Assembly (NCBI GenBank): GCA_012845835.1
Contig: JABAKD010000023.1
Span: 12,771,851-12,835,850, forward strand
Source: Undaria pinnatifida
Lineage: Eukaryota; Sar; Phaeophyceae; Laminariales; Alariaceae
Length of the DNA stretch: 64,000 bases
Reading direction: 5' to 3'
Shown: in pieces, positions 10,890 through 21,465 of the stretch
Layout: each line of letters opens with the position of its first letter
Position numbering within the stretch: position 1 is the stretch's first letter
The notes under the pieces: generated by a model
The model's input: the letters and a program-made list of their open reading frames with translations, nothing else
Told to the model about the DNA's origin: nothing
Databases searched by the model: none
Position numbers and translations under genes: made by a program

Positions 10890-11554
10890 GTGAGGAGGGA
10901 GCGCGCAGCCCGCGGGTCCGTAGGAGGTAGATACTGCTATCTCCAACGGGCTTGGGGTTGTCAACCCCACGAGGTTGAAGTTTGTCAAGCCACTGCGGTC
11001 TTACTCCGTAGCAGGCTCTGGAAAACGGGCCGGAAAAAACGGCGATGCCGTTGGCGCTGCCTTTGCGGTACTCGAGTGTGCAATCGAACGCGGTGACGAA
11101 CTCAAGCTACCGCTGGACTCGTGCATTGAGGGTCCCCTCTTTACCAGCGCTCTCCTGAGTTTTGTGGCCGGAGGAATTGCGGAACTTCGTTCCTCACAGT
11201 ACCCTCGGAGGCGTTTGGGAGCCTAAACAATGCTGCCGGTCCACGAATCTGGAGGAGTCCAGTGTCTCTCCGAGCCGGGCGTTGCTCGACTGATATACGC
11301 GATTTTCATAGTGAACAAAATATCGTCCAGCGTCACAGTACCCTCGACAAAACAGGGGCCGTGTTCTGACAGCGCAAAGTCAGGGCCGACGCCAGAAGCT
11401 ATCTCCAAACCTCCACGGCCTTAATTGGCCAACGCGCCCGATAAATAGGTAGAAAACGCTGAACGTGAAGCTTTGCGAGCACTGGCCGTTGTTAACGGCC
11501 CGGCCTCGGCGCGGGCGAGATTTCTTGGTTCTAGCATTCGCACTGCAGGTGCGG
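10890..11554. other. GC-rich spacer between minisatellite and NADAR remnant
   Basis: No domain recognised. Short frames on both strands lack protein-like motifs. Confidence 0.35.
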
Positions 11555-12060
11555 AACCTACTAGGGGAGGCCCGGTGCGCCGACTCGGTCTCATTTTCGC
11601 GAATAGCTTCGCGAACGGCAGGAAATCTCTCACGGAGTACGTTTTTCCTCTCCCCTGGCATGGGTTGTTGGCCCTGGGACCATCCGCCCGGAGACCAATG
11701 CCCCACGCTGCGTCCAGAGGGCTGGATTAAGCCAGAAGCTTGTTGTCAGAGCTCAGAAGGTGATTTTTCATGGCTGGATTGTGCGTGAATTTGGCGTAGG
11801 TGCCAGATAACACGGAGTTTTGCTCCTCCCAGTCCCCAAGACCGGATTCAAAGTTGCCCACGCCTCGACCGATGCGTTTGCGTGTGCTTGGACTAGGCGA
11901 CATGATGAGCCCCACTGCTCGATGGTCTTGCCAAAATTTGGTCTTTTCGGCCATCATGTACTGCTCCGCGCAAGAATATGGCACGTCGTCCACGGCAAAC
12001 GACGAAGGGGACGACGGTGGAAAATAGGATGGGGGCTGCCAGAATAACACCACTTTGTCT
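11555..12060 (-). pseudogene. NADAR (YbiA/DUF1768) domain remnant
   Basis: A minus-strand segment clearly matches the NADAR family, predicted and partly shown to be N-glycosidases acting on ADP-ribose derivatives or riboflavin-pathway intermediates. Visible conserved motifs in order: 'FWQPPSYFPPSSPSSF', 'YSCAEQYMMAEKTKFW', 'GRGVGNF', 'KFTHNPAMKNHLL', then after a stop 'SPLDAAWGIGLRADGPRAN', then after a one-base shift 'NVLRERFPAVREAIRENE'. The stop TAA at 11727-11729 sits where the family usually has Glu, and the shift lies in an A run near 11640. The frame is open upstream through a tandem repeat to 12611, but that part is not NADAR. It lies on the same strand as, and between, the gag-like and integrase-like remains. 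Whether it was cargo of that element or came separately is unknown. Confidence 0.82.
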
Positions 12061-12099
12061 GTGAAGTATTCATGAGAAGGGTCAAAAGCCGTGTTGGAA

Positions 12100-12720
12100 T
12101 TTAGGCCTGCGATGTCCCCGTCCGGGAACACTGGGCCTCGGGAGCACGACGCGAATCCGAACCCGTGGTTTCTCGCCTCGGGTCTTTCTTTATTCGTTGG
12201 CGGAAAAGCGCGAGAATCCGCTCTAACTGCGCCCAAAAAATGGACAAAACCGACGGTGCTAACCCGTCGGTAGCCTCGTTGGACATTTGTGGGTCTGCAA
12301 TGTCCCCTTCTGGGAACGCAAGTCCTCAGCTCTTTGGGCCTGTAGGGTCCCCTTGCGGGAGCACCAGGCCTCGGTAGCAAGATGCGAGTACGAACCTGGG
12401 GTTTCTCGCCTCGGGTTCTCCTCACTCGCTGGTGGAAACTCGTAAGAAGTCGCCCTCGCTGCCACCGAAAAAGAGTCCAACACCGACGGTGCCATCCCGT
12501 CGGTAGCCTCATTGCGCATTTGGGTCTACAATGTCCCCCTCTCGAAACACCAGTCCTCGGCTCTTTGGGCCTGTAAGTGTCCCTCTCAGGAACACCAGGC
12601 CTCGGGAGCACGACGCGAGTCCGAACCCACGGTTTCTCGCGTCGTGGCCCCTTCGCTTTTTGGCGTATAATCGCATGAAAACTGCTCTAACTGCGCCCGA
12701 AGGGGCAGAGGCTCTGAGAT
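12100..12720. repeat. tandem array, about 220-230 bp unit, nearly three copies
   Basis: Units share GGAACACCAGGCCTCGGGAG, GGTTTCTCGCCTCGGG, a segment ACCGACGGTGC followed by CCCGTCGGTAGCCTC, and GCAATGTCCCC. Copies start near 12105, 12335 and 12560. A minus-strand frame stays open across two units but drifts in register, so I do not take it as a repeat protein. Confidence 0.8.
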
Positions 12721-12780
12721 GGTTCTGCTTGACGTGGGGCGCGATTTTTCCGTAAATTTGAGGGAATAGCGTCCAGCTGA

Positions 12781-13149
12781 TCAGGCTGGTGGCCGTGGAA
12801 TCACCACCGGCCCGTCGCGCAGTGTCGGATCTTCTTCCTGTGCTACTGGGGCAGCCGTAGCCTGAAACACGTGGGTTAGCGTGTTGAAAGATGAAGCAAG
12901 GTCCGTTGACCCTGTGGGCGTTTTCTGGAGCGGGGCTCGGGGAAGTGGCAATAATGTTTTTACTTGAGGAGGCTCTTTTCCGTTATGCTTCTCGAAAAGG
13001 GAGACGAGGTAGCTATTGTTGTCGACTCCTCCTCTCTGTAACAAAAGGACAGAGCGCCCGCTGTTATCGCGAGCAAACACTGGATCGTGCCTCGCAAAAG
13101 ATCTCGGTGTTTTATTGTTGGTCTTCCGACACCTAAAATTGACCGACAC
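12781..13149 (-). CDS. unidentified minus-strand frame in the element region
   Basis: A 122-codon frame on the same strand as the gag-like and integrase-like parts, with ordinary composition ('GGVDNNSYLVSLFEKHNGKE'). No family recognised. It may be part of the polyprotein between gag and pol, or chance. Confidence 0.25.
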   Translation of the reverse strand: MSVNFRCRKTNNKTPRSFARHDPVFARDNSGRSVLLLQRGGVDNNSYLVSLFEKHNGKEPPQVKTLLPLPRAPLQKTPTGSTDLASSFNTLTHVFQATAAPVAQEEDPTLRDGPVVIPRPPA

Positions 13150-13379
13150 CTACTGGCCAAAAAAAAGTGTTTCGAGGGTCCACCGTCCCACACCTCAAAC
13201 CGACCGCCACCGCCTGTTCACGGAGAGGGGGGGATGAACACATACGCGTGAAAAGGCGACGCGCCACCGCAGCAGTATTGTTGCGCGACGCGTGCCTGGG
13301 GGGGAAGCGCGCAAAGCGCAGGCTCCCGTGCCATGGTTGATGCGGGCGGCGTTTGGAGCGCGTACCCCCATTGTTGAGT

Positions 13380-16165
13380 TTATGCAGCGGCTGAGGGAAA
13401 CGGCGCTGGAAGCGCGGTTCCCGTGGCTGAGCTCAGACCATGTCCGAGAGGGACGTCGCTGGAAACGCGCCTTCTCGCCGTCGAAAAAAAAGGAAGAGGA
13501 AAAATTACCTGGTTGGAGGAAACCACGCTTGAAGCGCTAGTTCCCGCCGCCGGTACTACGCCGTGAGAATCGTCCGCAGACGGCGTAGGAGCCCGTGGGC
13601 TCTTGACAGAGGCAATATTTGCTGCGTTACTGGACAGGCTAGCAACAGAACACGAGTAACTTCTGTAACCAAAATAGGTACCCCCCGACAGTGTTGTCGA
13701 CGGTGCCGTACCGCCGTCGAGCTGTCGAGTGCCGTTACGCAATGTGCCAGGTTGGCGCGCGAGTGTATTTTCGCCCGGGTTGTGGCCGGCTCCAAAGCGC
13801 ATTCGACCATTTGACCAGCAGGAGCGGGGGCAGAAGCGGCGGGAGCGCAGGATACCACCATGGTGATCCGACGTGTATGTGGTATCATTGTGACAGTTTA
13901 CCTTGCCCTGATCCTGGTGGTACCCTCGCGATTGACCTGGAAGATGGCGTCGATTTTTCTTGTGGGTGTTTGGGCGAGAAGATTTGTCGTCTCGGCGGTA
14001 GCAGACCATGCGTGTTTGTCAACGTCGGTGTGCGTCATCGTCGCTAAATTGGCCAAATCCAGGGTTCAAGCAGCCACTCGCAGTAATGAAAGGATGCCTA
14101 CGATGTTTGAATGAATGATTGTCTTCGTGGCAGTTGAGGCAAAGCCCCCGGTTTTCTCGGAGGGCATCAGCGCGAGGTGAAAGGAGGCCGCTCCAAAGGG
14201 GAGGGTCATCCGTCTTAAACGAGGCCTTCACGGCAAAAACTTCTGCATAATGATGCTCTTCTAGTGGCCAGCAATTCGATGTGTGGTCAAGCCAAGGGTC
14301 AGATGAATCATCGATGGGGATGACAGTTGATAAATGGCTCGATCCCGTCTGCCACGAAAGCGACTGGGACGGCACTCGGCCCTGGCGGCGCCCGTGATCG
14401 GCGGGCCGGGGCCCCGACGGTGTGGATGACCGCGCTCCGGTCGAAGAAACAGGGAGAGAAAAAGAAGGTTTCGCCGTTGACGGCAGGTGTCTTATTAGTC
14501 ACTAACATCCCGCCACATAGCATCCAACGAGGCGTGTGGCCGCGGGTCCGTTGCCTTCGAACCAGGGTACAACGCAGGCAGGAGGGCCGGAAATTGCTCT
14601 TTCGCCGCCACCCGAACCACCTCCAACACCACATCCGCCCCCGGAGACAAAACACGCTCACTCCCCGTAGCGGTCGGCACAAGTACGCGAAACTCCCGAC
14701 TGTTATCAGAAGAAGGCATGCCGTTACACATTCCAAAAGTATGCAACTTAGTGCAGCCCTCCTCCGTGTCAACCCCGTCGAAGTGCGTCATCAGCAGACG
14801 CAACAGGAGGGTGAAAGCTTCAGGCCCAGATGCTCCTCCTGCCATGGCTCTTGACACCTCTTGCCTGCTACCACGGCCACCTCGACGTGGTCCGTGCTCG
14901 AGGACGGAGACGAGCGGGAGGAGGTTGACGAGCCGTTCCGCTAAATGTCCTCTCGCGCTTTTCCTCTGCCCTCCGTTACCTTTGCCAGAGCTGCGGCCAA
15001 CTGCCCCGGTTGCTGGACCAAAGTTGCCCCCTCGGCGGCACCCTCAGCCACACAACATCCGATGCTCCTCCCCCGCCTCCACCACCGCTGCCTCCCCCAC
15101 GGCGGTGGTGGTGGTCGCCACCCCCACCATTTTTGCCGCCACCCCCACGGTTGCGGTCCCCGCGGTTGCGACTGTCGCTGCGTGGCTGTTTACCCCTGTT
15201 TCGTTCTGCCAACTCTTCCTCCGGGGTTCGGCCAAAAGACAGGGTCTGGGTTCTCGTCGTGGGCTATCAGCAGGGCCTTGACGAGGGCAAGGGTCGGGGC
15301 GGCTCTCGTCTGTCTAGCATAGGGCGTACAATCCTCGTGAGGCCAGGCCGCTTCCACTGAAAGGACGTCCGCTTGCCGCGACGCCGGCCTCTCTGACGAG
15401 AGGAGGGCGCAGGCCGTTTCCATCACCGCGGTCGCCAACGCTGAGGAGAAGTCTACCCTCGGTGCAGACGCCATGCACGCGACGATGCCCTTGAATATCG
15501 CGTCGTTCCCGGATCGTGATCGCTGGGATGCGACACGCTGCGGGCGCAAAGAAGGCGAGGGGGCCGCGGTAGCCCTCGCCGCAGCCGACGCAACTGATAG
15601 GGCGAGGGCTTGTTGCGCCCTCTTCGCTACCAGGGACGCCTCCCGCGCAGCGGTCTCCGCCTGCTCGATATCTTCGTCAAACCGACGTCGGCGTGCTATC
15701 GTCTGGTTGGCGTCGTCGAGCGCCCGCTGGGCCCGCGCCGCCGCGTACGCCAAGTCTAAGGGGGCGGCGTCGGCGCCCCGGTCCCGGGAGCTCTGGGGGT
15801 GGCGCTCTGTTGAGCGCGGAGAGCCCAGGTGGCGGCGGTGGTACCTTGTCGAGCGCGGGGGGGGCAGCTGGTGGCGCTTCCCCGGGGCTGGCGAGAGCTG
15901 GCGTCGAGACGCGCCCGAGTCCGGTGGGGGTTGGTCCGTCTTCTTCTCAGCGCGAACCGGCGAGCCGACCCTCTTGGTTGGTGGGTCCGGGTGGAGGTAT
16001 GGTGCTCCGTCTTCTGTCTCGTCACCGGAACCCGCCTCCGGTGGTTCCCCACGTCTCGAGTCGCGGGGTCTCGAGCGAGCTCTCTCTGTCTCGTGGGCAT
16101 CCAGGTTGGGGTGCGTGGAAGACCTCAGCCTGCCCCGAGTACCCCGCTCCCTCACTGGTAGACAT
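13380..16165 (-). pseudogene. gag-like polyprotein with decayed zinc knuckle (frameshifted)
   Basis: Read right to left from an ATG at 16165-16163, several frames together give a gag-like protein. The N-terminal part is Arg/Pro-rich and charged, followed by an Ala-rich heptad region ('LDDANQTIARRRRFDEDIEQ') likely to form a coiled coil, then Gly/Arg/His-rich sequence near 15000-15200. Next comes a capsid-like stretch (14495-14857, with 'FGMCNGMPSS' and 'FRVLVPTATGSE') and a Cys-x2-Cys-x4-His zinc knuckle near 14110 ('CLNCHEDNH') whose last Cys is Arg. Several one-base shifts break it. The strand and the neighbouring integrase suggest the 5' part of the same retroelement, but no reverse transcriptase links them. 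Confidence 0.6.
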
Positions 16166-17519
16166 GTTGCTTGTTGTCTGTATGGATTGCAGCGGGAGGA
16201 AGGGGTGTGGGGGAAGATGGCGGGATGGGAACGACGCGTAACGAAGCTATAGAGGCAGATATATTGTTGTGGTGTCCCTGCTGCAAGTAGCGGTATATCT
16301 GTGTTTCAGCAAACAGCAAGACATGGGCCTCGACTCCGTCCAGCATCAGTGATGGCAGCAGCCACGCCAACTAGCCGTTAAAAAGGAGTACATCAGTAAG
16401 AAGGGTACCATGCACCAAAACCGCAACATGAGAGCAGCGCCCAGTCTGACCGTAGGGTATACGGGTAACGCCCGCACGAACCGCAGTAAAAGCCAAAAAT
16501 GGGCAGCACTGACCCTAACCGCAGTGCAGGGGGTGCAGGGGTGCAACACAGTAATGACATGCATTGACAGCGAGCCCATTATGCTGCGCTGTAGTTGGTA
16601 CCTCTGCGAACATGATGGTGGTTGAAGCTACGTGACGCACAGTAGTGGAACGCTGTTGATCGAGAAAGATCAGAGAGGGGTCCGAGGTGCGTCAAATTAG
16701 TAGCTGTACCATATTCGGCAGAAAGGGAGCTGCGGTTTGTCCGACGCGCAAGACGGATCAACGTATGTACTGAAACCCATACGATAGCGCGTGTGCTGAA
16801 AATTTCGCCAAACGGAAAATTCCAAACATTCCACGAGCACCGCCTGTTCCTTCCCAGGTAGGATCACAAGGAAGGAGCCCCGACATGGGCTCCTAGAGCA
16901 CGGTGCCCGTTGTCCAAGGGGGTCCCGCGAAGGGCGGTCTGGCTCCGTCATGTATCAAGGGGTTGCGTTCCGCGTCGCCGAGTAGCTCAGGGCTCATGAC
17001 AATGTATTTTGGGGGGATGCTGATTTCCGCTGCCGGAGCCCATCATTGTCGGAGACGCAGTTTTTTCGGCTCGTCCGATCACTGCCCTCCTATTTCCTCT
17101 CGTCCAACGGGATTCAGACGCCGTATCGAGGCGTGGACGAAACTATTCATTTCCCGGCAGCCCATGTACTACATGAAGCATAAGTAAACACTTCGTTCAG
17201 GCGTACGGGGGCTCCTTGCCACCGCGTGCCCGCATCTCCATGTCCAGTGTCCCACCCGACGACTGGGATTTCCCAAAAATTGGTATAATTTCTACCTGGT
17301 ACCTGGTATTGGTATTAGTTTTGAGCTCATCCATTTTGGGACGCACATACAGCACGCCCCATGACAGCAAACCAATTTAATTGGGTTGGGTTGGCGATGG
17401 TTACAAATTTGCAATAGCGCGAGTTCCTAGCAAGAACTACAGGATCTTCACTCGGTAGTAGCAGGTTCGCACAATCTGATTATCTGGATCGTGTCATCTA
17501 GTTCATTTGGCTACGAAGG
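16166..17519. other. intronic sequence, no gene recognised
   Basis: Contains only short frames. The region 16640-17190 is GC-rich and might be part of an element 5' end, but I found no LTR match to 6670-7800. Confidence 0.35.
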
Positions 17520-18740
17520 GACTAGTTACTGCCGCTGGGGCTCGTACATTTGGTAGGCGTCACACGGGGAATATAGAATCCCATACAGGGGTCCGAATTC
17601 ATCCGCAAATCTACAATTCTTGACAACCAGGAGACGAAACGGATATCACCTGGTTTGATAACCCCCCCCCATGGGGTGGAAATCGCACCCCCGTCGGCCG
17701 ATCGCTGATGGGCTGGGACTCGTATGTAGAGCCAGCTTCACCCGGGGAGGATAGGGTTCCATCCCCGGTCCAATGGTTATTCCATATCTAGCCTCGAGAA
17801 ACCGTGGAAGAAAACTAAGTTCGACCGGATCGAAACCGCTCCGGCACGGTGTGGAAACCCGAATCCCGTTGACTAGTAATTATGATTGGTTCGAGCTTCA
17901 CAGCGCCGCCCTAGGAGGATAGAGGCCCATCAAAGGGGGGCAGTTCTGTCGTACACGGGAGAGATACGGCTCCATCCCCTGTTCAGAAATCTCCCGAATC
18001 TCTACAGCCCCAAAAACGCTCTGCAGCCCCAACAACGCGGGAACGACCACGACGATCTCCCGGGTCGACACCGCCCCGCGCGGTGTGAAAACTCCAATCC
18101 CACTGGTTTATCGCTGATTAAATGGGTCTCGAACATACGGGCAGCGCCACAAACGGGAGGGTAGGGTCCCATGCCCGCTCAAGAAGCGTTTTCATATATT
18201 ATAAAAATAAAACCTAGTATCTACATCTCCGACAAACCGGACGAAAACCAGGTTCTCCCGGGTAGACAGTCCCGCTTGATGTGAAAACCCTAATCACATG
18301 AGCCAATCGCTGGTTGGCTGTGCAGCTCGCAGAGCCAGTGCCACCCAGGGAGGATAGAGGCCGCAGCCAAGGGGGGGCTGGAATTCCGACGCACCCGAGA
18401 AGAATAGGCCCCTACCCCCCTTTCCGAAATCCTTCCGTATCTCTTTGACTCCGACAAACCGGGGACGAAAACCGAGTTCTCCCGGGTCTACACCGCCCCG
18501 CACGGTGTGGAAACCCTAATTGAGGTTCCCATACAACTCCAATGCCACGTGGAGAGAATAGGGTTCAATCCCTGGTTAAAAAATCCTTCAAATGTATTTA
18601 AAACTCCAGAAACCGACGAAAAATACGACCTACCCCGCTTCAATATCGCCTCGCACAGTGTGAGCACCCAACGTCCGGGTATTCCGTTATGATCGATGAT
18701 TGACTCGGCTCGCGGGTAGAGAAAACCACCCCTAAGCTTA
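17520..18740. repeat. degenerate tandem array, about 180-240 bp unit, roughly six copies
   Basis: Each unit has GGGAGGATAGGGTTCCATCCC or a variant, a CCGAATCTCTACA segment, GACGAAAACCGAGTTCTCCC or a variant, and CCGCACGGTGTGGAAACCC. Units begin near 17550, 17730, 17907, 18147, 18340 and 18535. A related single fragment lies inverted at 60060-60250, just outside the second gypsy-type copy. Confidence 0.75.
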
Positions 18741-20055
18741 GCATGTTCAATGGGGTGTTTGCGGAAGCCCCAAGTATGATTGGTTTTGCTTCCGAAGCCT
18801 TCTTCAAGGATACTTCAATTATTGTCAAAACAGGATAGGTTTTGAAACTACCTCTTGCGAGAACCCAAGTAATCGTACGTTTCGGTTTTTAAGTGAAAAT
18901 GTACATTTATTTCTTGAAAATTCAACAATGCAAGCAAACAAACGGCTTCGATGCGAGATGCGGGATGAAGAGAAGTAATGCCAAGAAGCTGCTGGGGGTG
19001 TAAGGAGGTAAAGGCAAATGCCACGCAGCACTTCGAAAAAAGAAAGAAGTGCGCGGCCGATATTATAGCGGAATATAGGAGGCCAACCACGTGTTACACG
19101 TGCTGTATCTCACGCTGTACTCCATCCCCATTTTAGTCAGCATGCGTGCGCTTGCCATGCACTCATGTATTATACAAGTTCTCCCTTCGGAGGTGAAAAT
19201 ATATCTGGAGGCAGAAATGGTATGAAGGCAGAATAAAAAGTTAGCGTAGAAGCCAAGACTTACTAAAATCATAAACAAACGTACGAGGGTATCAATAGCA
19301 GTGAACGGCAAAGTATAAAGTAAGGAGACAATAAGAGGCGAGCAGACCAAAAGAGGGTAGCGCAAGAAAAGAGAGCGAACTCATATGTATATACGTCGCA
19401 GTAGTATGTATTGTTGGTAGTAGCCCAACAACAATACAGAGGCAGTAGCAGCAGCCACAAAGTAGGAGCAACAGACCGATACCAAAATGAAGAGAGCAGT
19501 TAGTTAGTGCACTAAGTGGACGGTTATTATTGGTGTACAAACACGAGTAATTTTAGTGTTATTAAGAAGTACTTTCGAGCTCCTGCGCCAATACTTTATT
19601 GCAGTTGTTACATGTGCTGCAATTGAGGCAAAACCCCCACAAGCTGTTTATAATCAAAGTTGTTTTTGTGTGAGAAAAAGTAGAGAGGAACATGTAGGGG
19701 GATGTGAATTGAGGGCAGACGGCTCAAGGCTGACGAAAATAATCTCGAAATGTCGTGGAAGTAGCACAGTTGGTATGAAGGAAAACAATAGAACAGCGCA
19801 ACAAAAATGTTCCCTTCGGAGGGAGGTACGTAGCGATCAAAAAAAGTAGGCCATAAAAAAAACTCTCGTACAATACGTGCAGTTAAGAATACGTCCAAAT
19901 CCAATTGCGCACGAAGAAAGGTAATGAAATCAACATTATGGCGCAGGAGAGGGTGACGCAAGGATAGTAAAACAACGCGTACTACCGCTTTATTTGTTCG
20001 TGCACTTTGCTTATTTTCGTGGCGAGAAAAGTGTTCTATCGCCCCGACCCTGTTT
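18741..20055. other. intronic sequence with a weak internal repeat
   Basis: No gene recognised. Two A-rich blocks (about 19090-19400 and 19640-19960) share short segments such as CCCTTCGGAGG and GAGGGTAGCG or GAGGGTGACG, suggesting an old duplication. The frames are biased by composition. Confidence 0.35.
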
Positions 20056-20062
20056 CAAAAAG

Positions 20063-20420
20063 TTTTTTTTTTTTTTTTTTTCCATCCCATTTAGTATCAT
20101 CGCCTTACTCTCGCGCTCCCTCCCAGTGATATAACTTAGACCCGGGGTCATATAGCGGACTCCCCTCCCCCGTCCCCACTACGGTACATGCTTTACTTAT
20201 CATCGCCAGAAGAATTTAGCTTTTTCTTCCCTCGTCGATTCGTGTCGAATTGTACCTACCCACGCTGCTAGGCGATTTCAGCAGTTAGTTGATCCTTTTT
20301 TTCTCATTTATTTCTGCAAATAAATAAAGCCAACAAAGTTCACAACGCGGTGGTTATTTAACTCAAGGACCAACGCTAGTAGTGTTCGAGGGTAACCACT
20401 AGACCACCGGGGCGACCGGC
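20063..20420 (-). mobile_element. SINE-B, tRNA-like head and poly(A) tail
   Basis: On the minus strand the element starts near 20420 with GCCCCGGTGGTCTAGTGG, a tRNA-type box A (TGGTCTAGTGG). It runs through AGCGTTGGTCCTTGAG, TTGGCTTTATTTATTTGCAG and GGATCAACTAACTGCTGAA, and ends in 19 A at 20081-20063. The same body appears on the plus strand at 58858-59185 and in shortened form in the array at 56235-58870. Head, body and A-tail fit a SINE. The box B candidate is weak. Confidence 0.75.
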
Positions 20421-20785
20421 GTATGAACGCATTTATTCACAATCATTATAGGAGCACATCAACCTATCACTTTTTTTGTACGGCCGTCATACGGCCGTAG
20501 CGCTTACAATCAAAAAGGCGGAGAAAGAAACGCGAAAAACACCGAAACAGTGAAAATATCATCAGCAGGAGCAAGCAGCAGCAAACAATGCTCGTGCGTT
20601 TTTTGGAAGAACAAGCACAGACCGGGGAGAAACCGGTATACTGAATGAAATAAAGTAAAAAACAGACCAGTAATATTTTTTTTAGTCGTACGTACCAAGT
20701 GCGAAGGGATATCATGCTTGTTGATGCGGAAATCCAGCCCCAACTGCTTGTTAGATGTTATACAGCTGTTGTAGTGGGGGACACC
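20421..20785. other. intronic sequence, nothing recognised
   Basis: AT-rich with short frames. No repeat match noticed apart from the edge of the following duplicated block. Confidence 0.3.
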
Positions 20786-21465
20786 GAATAGTGCCGGTTG
20801 AACAGTGCCACTGATCTCTACAATGCCGGCGAAAGTAGCAGGACTGGAACTCTTGATACAAACTACGCGCAAATGCATTGCATCCCTACCTTAAATAGTG
20901 GTGGTGTCTCGAAGAATGCCAGTATATCGGGCTGGCACATACCGGCAATACCATGTGATGTTGTCTTGAGACGCAAAACTCACACACATGTACCCCGCAA
21001 AAAAAAAACATCTTCTGTCAGTTACGGAAACACCATGCAGCAGCAGAGCAGCTGCAGCTGCAGCACACGGGCAGAATAGAGCAGAGCAAGAGGCCCTTCC
21101 CCGCTTCCCCCATGCTCTTATCTTCCTGTTATGAACCTGCCTTGTGCTGTGCCGTAATTGTTGAGTTTCTTGCGTGAAGGCATCTGTACCACAGATATAT
21201 TATAACGAGCGTTTCGCTGATATTGATTGCTGGCAAAGAACGGGCTAATATAGAGCTGGTTGAATAGTGCCATTGCCCTGTATAGTGCCGGTAGAATCAC
21301 TTGGCACGACTCGCACTCTCTGTACGAAGGCAGCTATGAATGGCAACTTTATTCCAATAGTGCCGGTGTCTTGAATAGCGCTGGCACATAACCGGCACTA
21401 TGTGATGCTGTCGTGCGTTGAACGAGAAACACACGCATACTCGCGCAAGATCACCGGCATTTTTT
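20786..21465. repeat. direct repeat pair, about 200 bp, offset about 470 bp
   Basis: 20790-21000 and 21255-21465 share GGTTGAACAGTGCCA (or GAATAGTGCCA), TAGTGGTGGTGTC or AGTGCCGGTGTC, GCTGGCACATA followed by CCGGCA, ATGTGATG, and a CACACACATG-type end. Between them is a CAGCTGCAGCTGCAGC microsatellite near 21050. Confidence 0.65.

Larger units (their letters stand above)
6670..16165 (-). mobile_element. gypsy-type retroelement complex, copy 1
   Basis: The span groups the 3' flank, integrase-chromodomain region, NADAR remnant and gag-like region, all on the minus strand and much more GC-rich than the rest of the intron. It is antisense to typA. The expected order gag, protease, reverse transcriptase, RNase H, integrase is incomplete: the middle enzymes are absent. 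No paired LTRs were found, so the outer limits are approximate and nesting of two elements is possible. Confidence 0.55.

Noticed and set aside
10740..10988. Repeat-rich open frames on both strands
   Set aside because: A 36 bp minisatellite, being a multiple of three, keeps all frames open.
14327..15281. Long plus-strand frames rich in Arg and Pro
   Set aside because: Antisense to the gag-like sequence; they come from its Gly/Arg-rich minus-strand coding.
15473..16252. A 259-codon plus-strand frame
   Set aside because: It is the antisense shadow of the gag-like region in GC-rich DNA; the minus strand carries the gag-like motifs.
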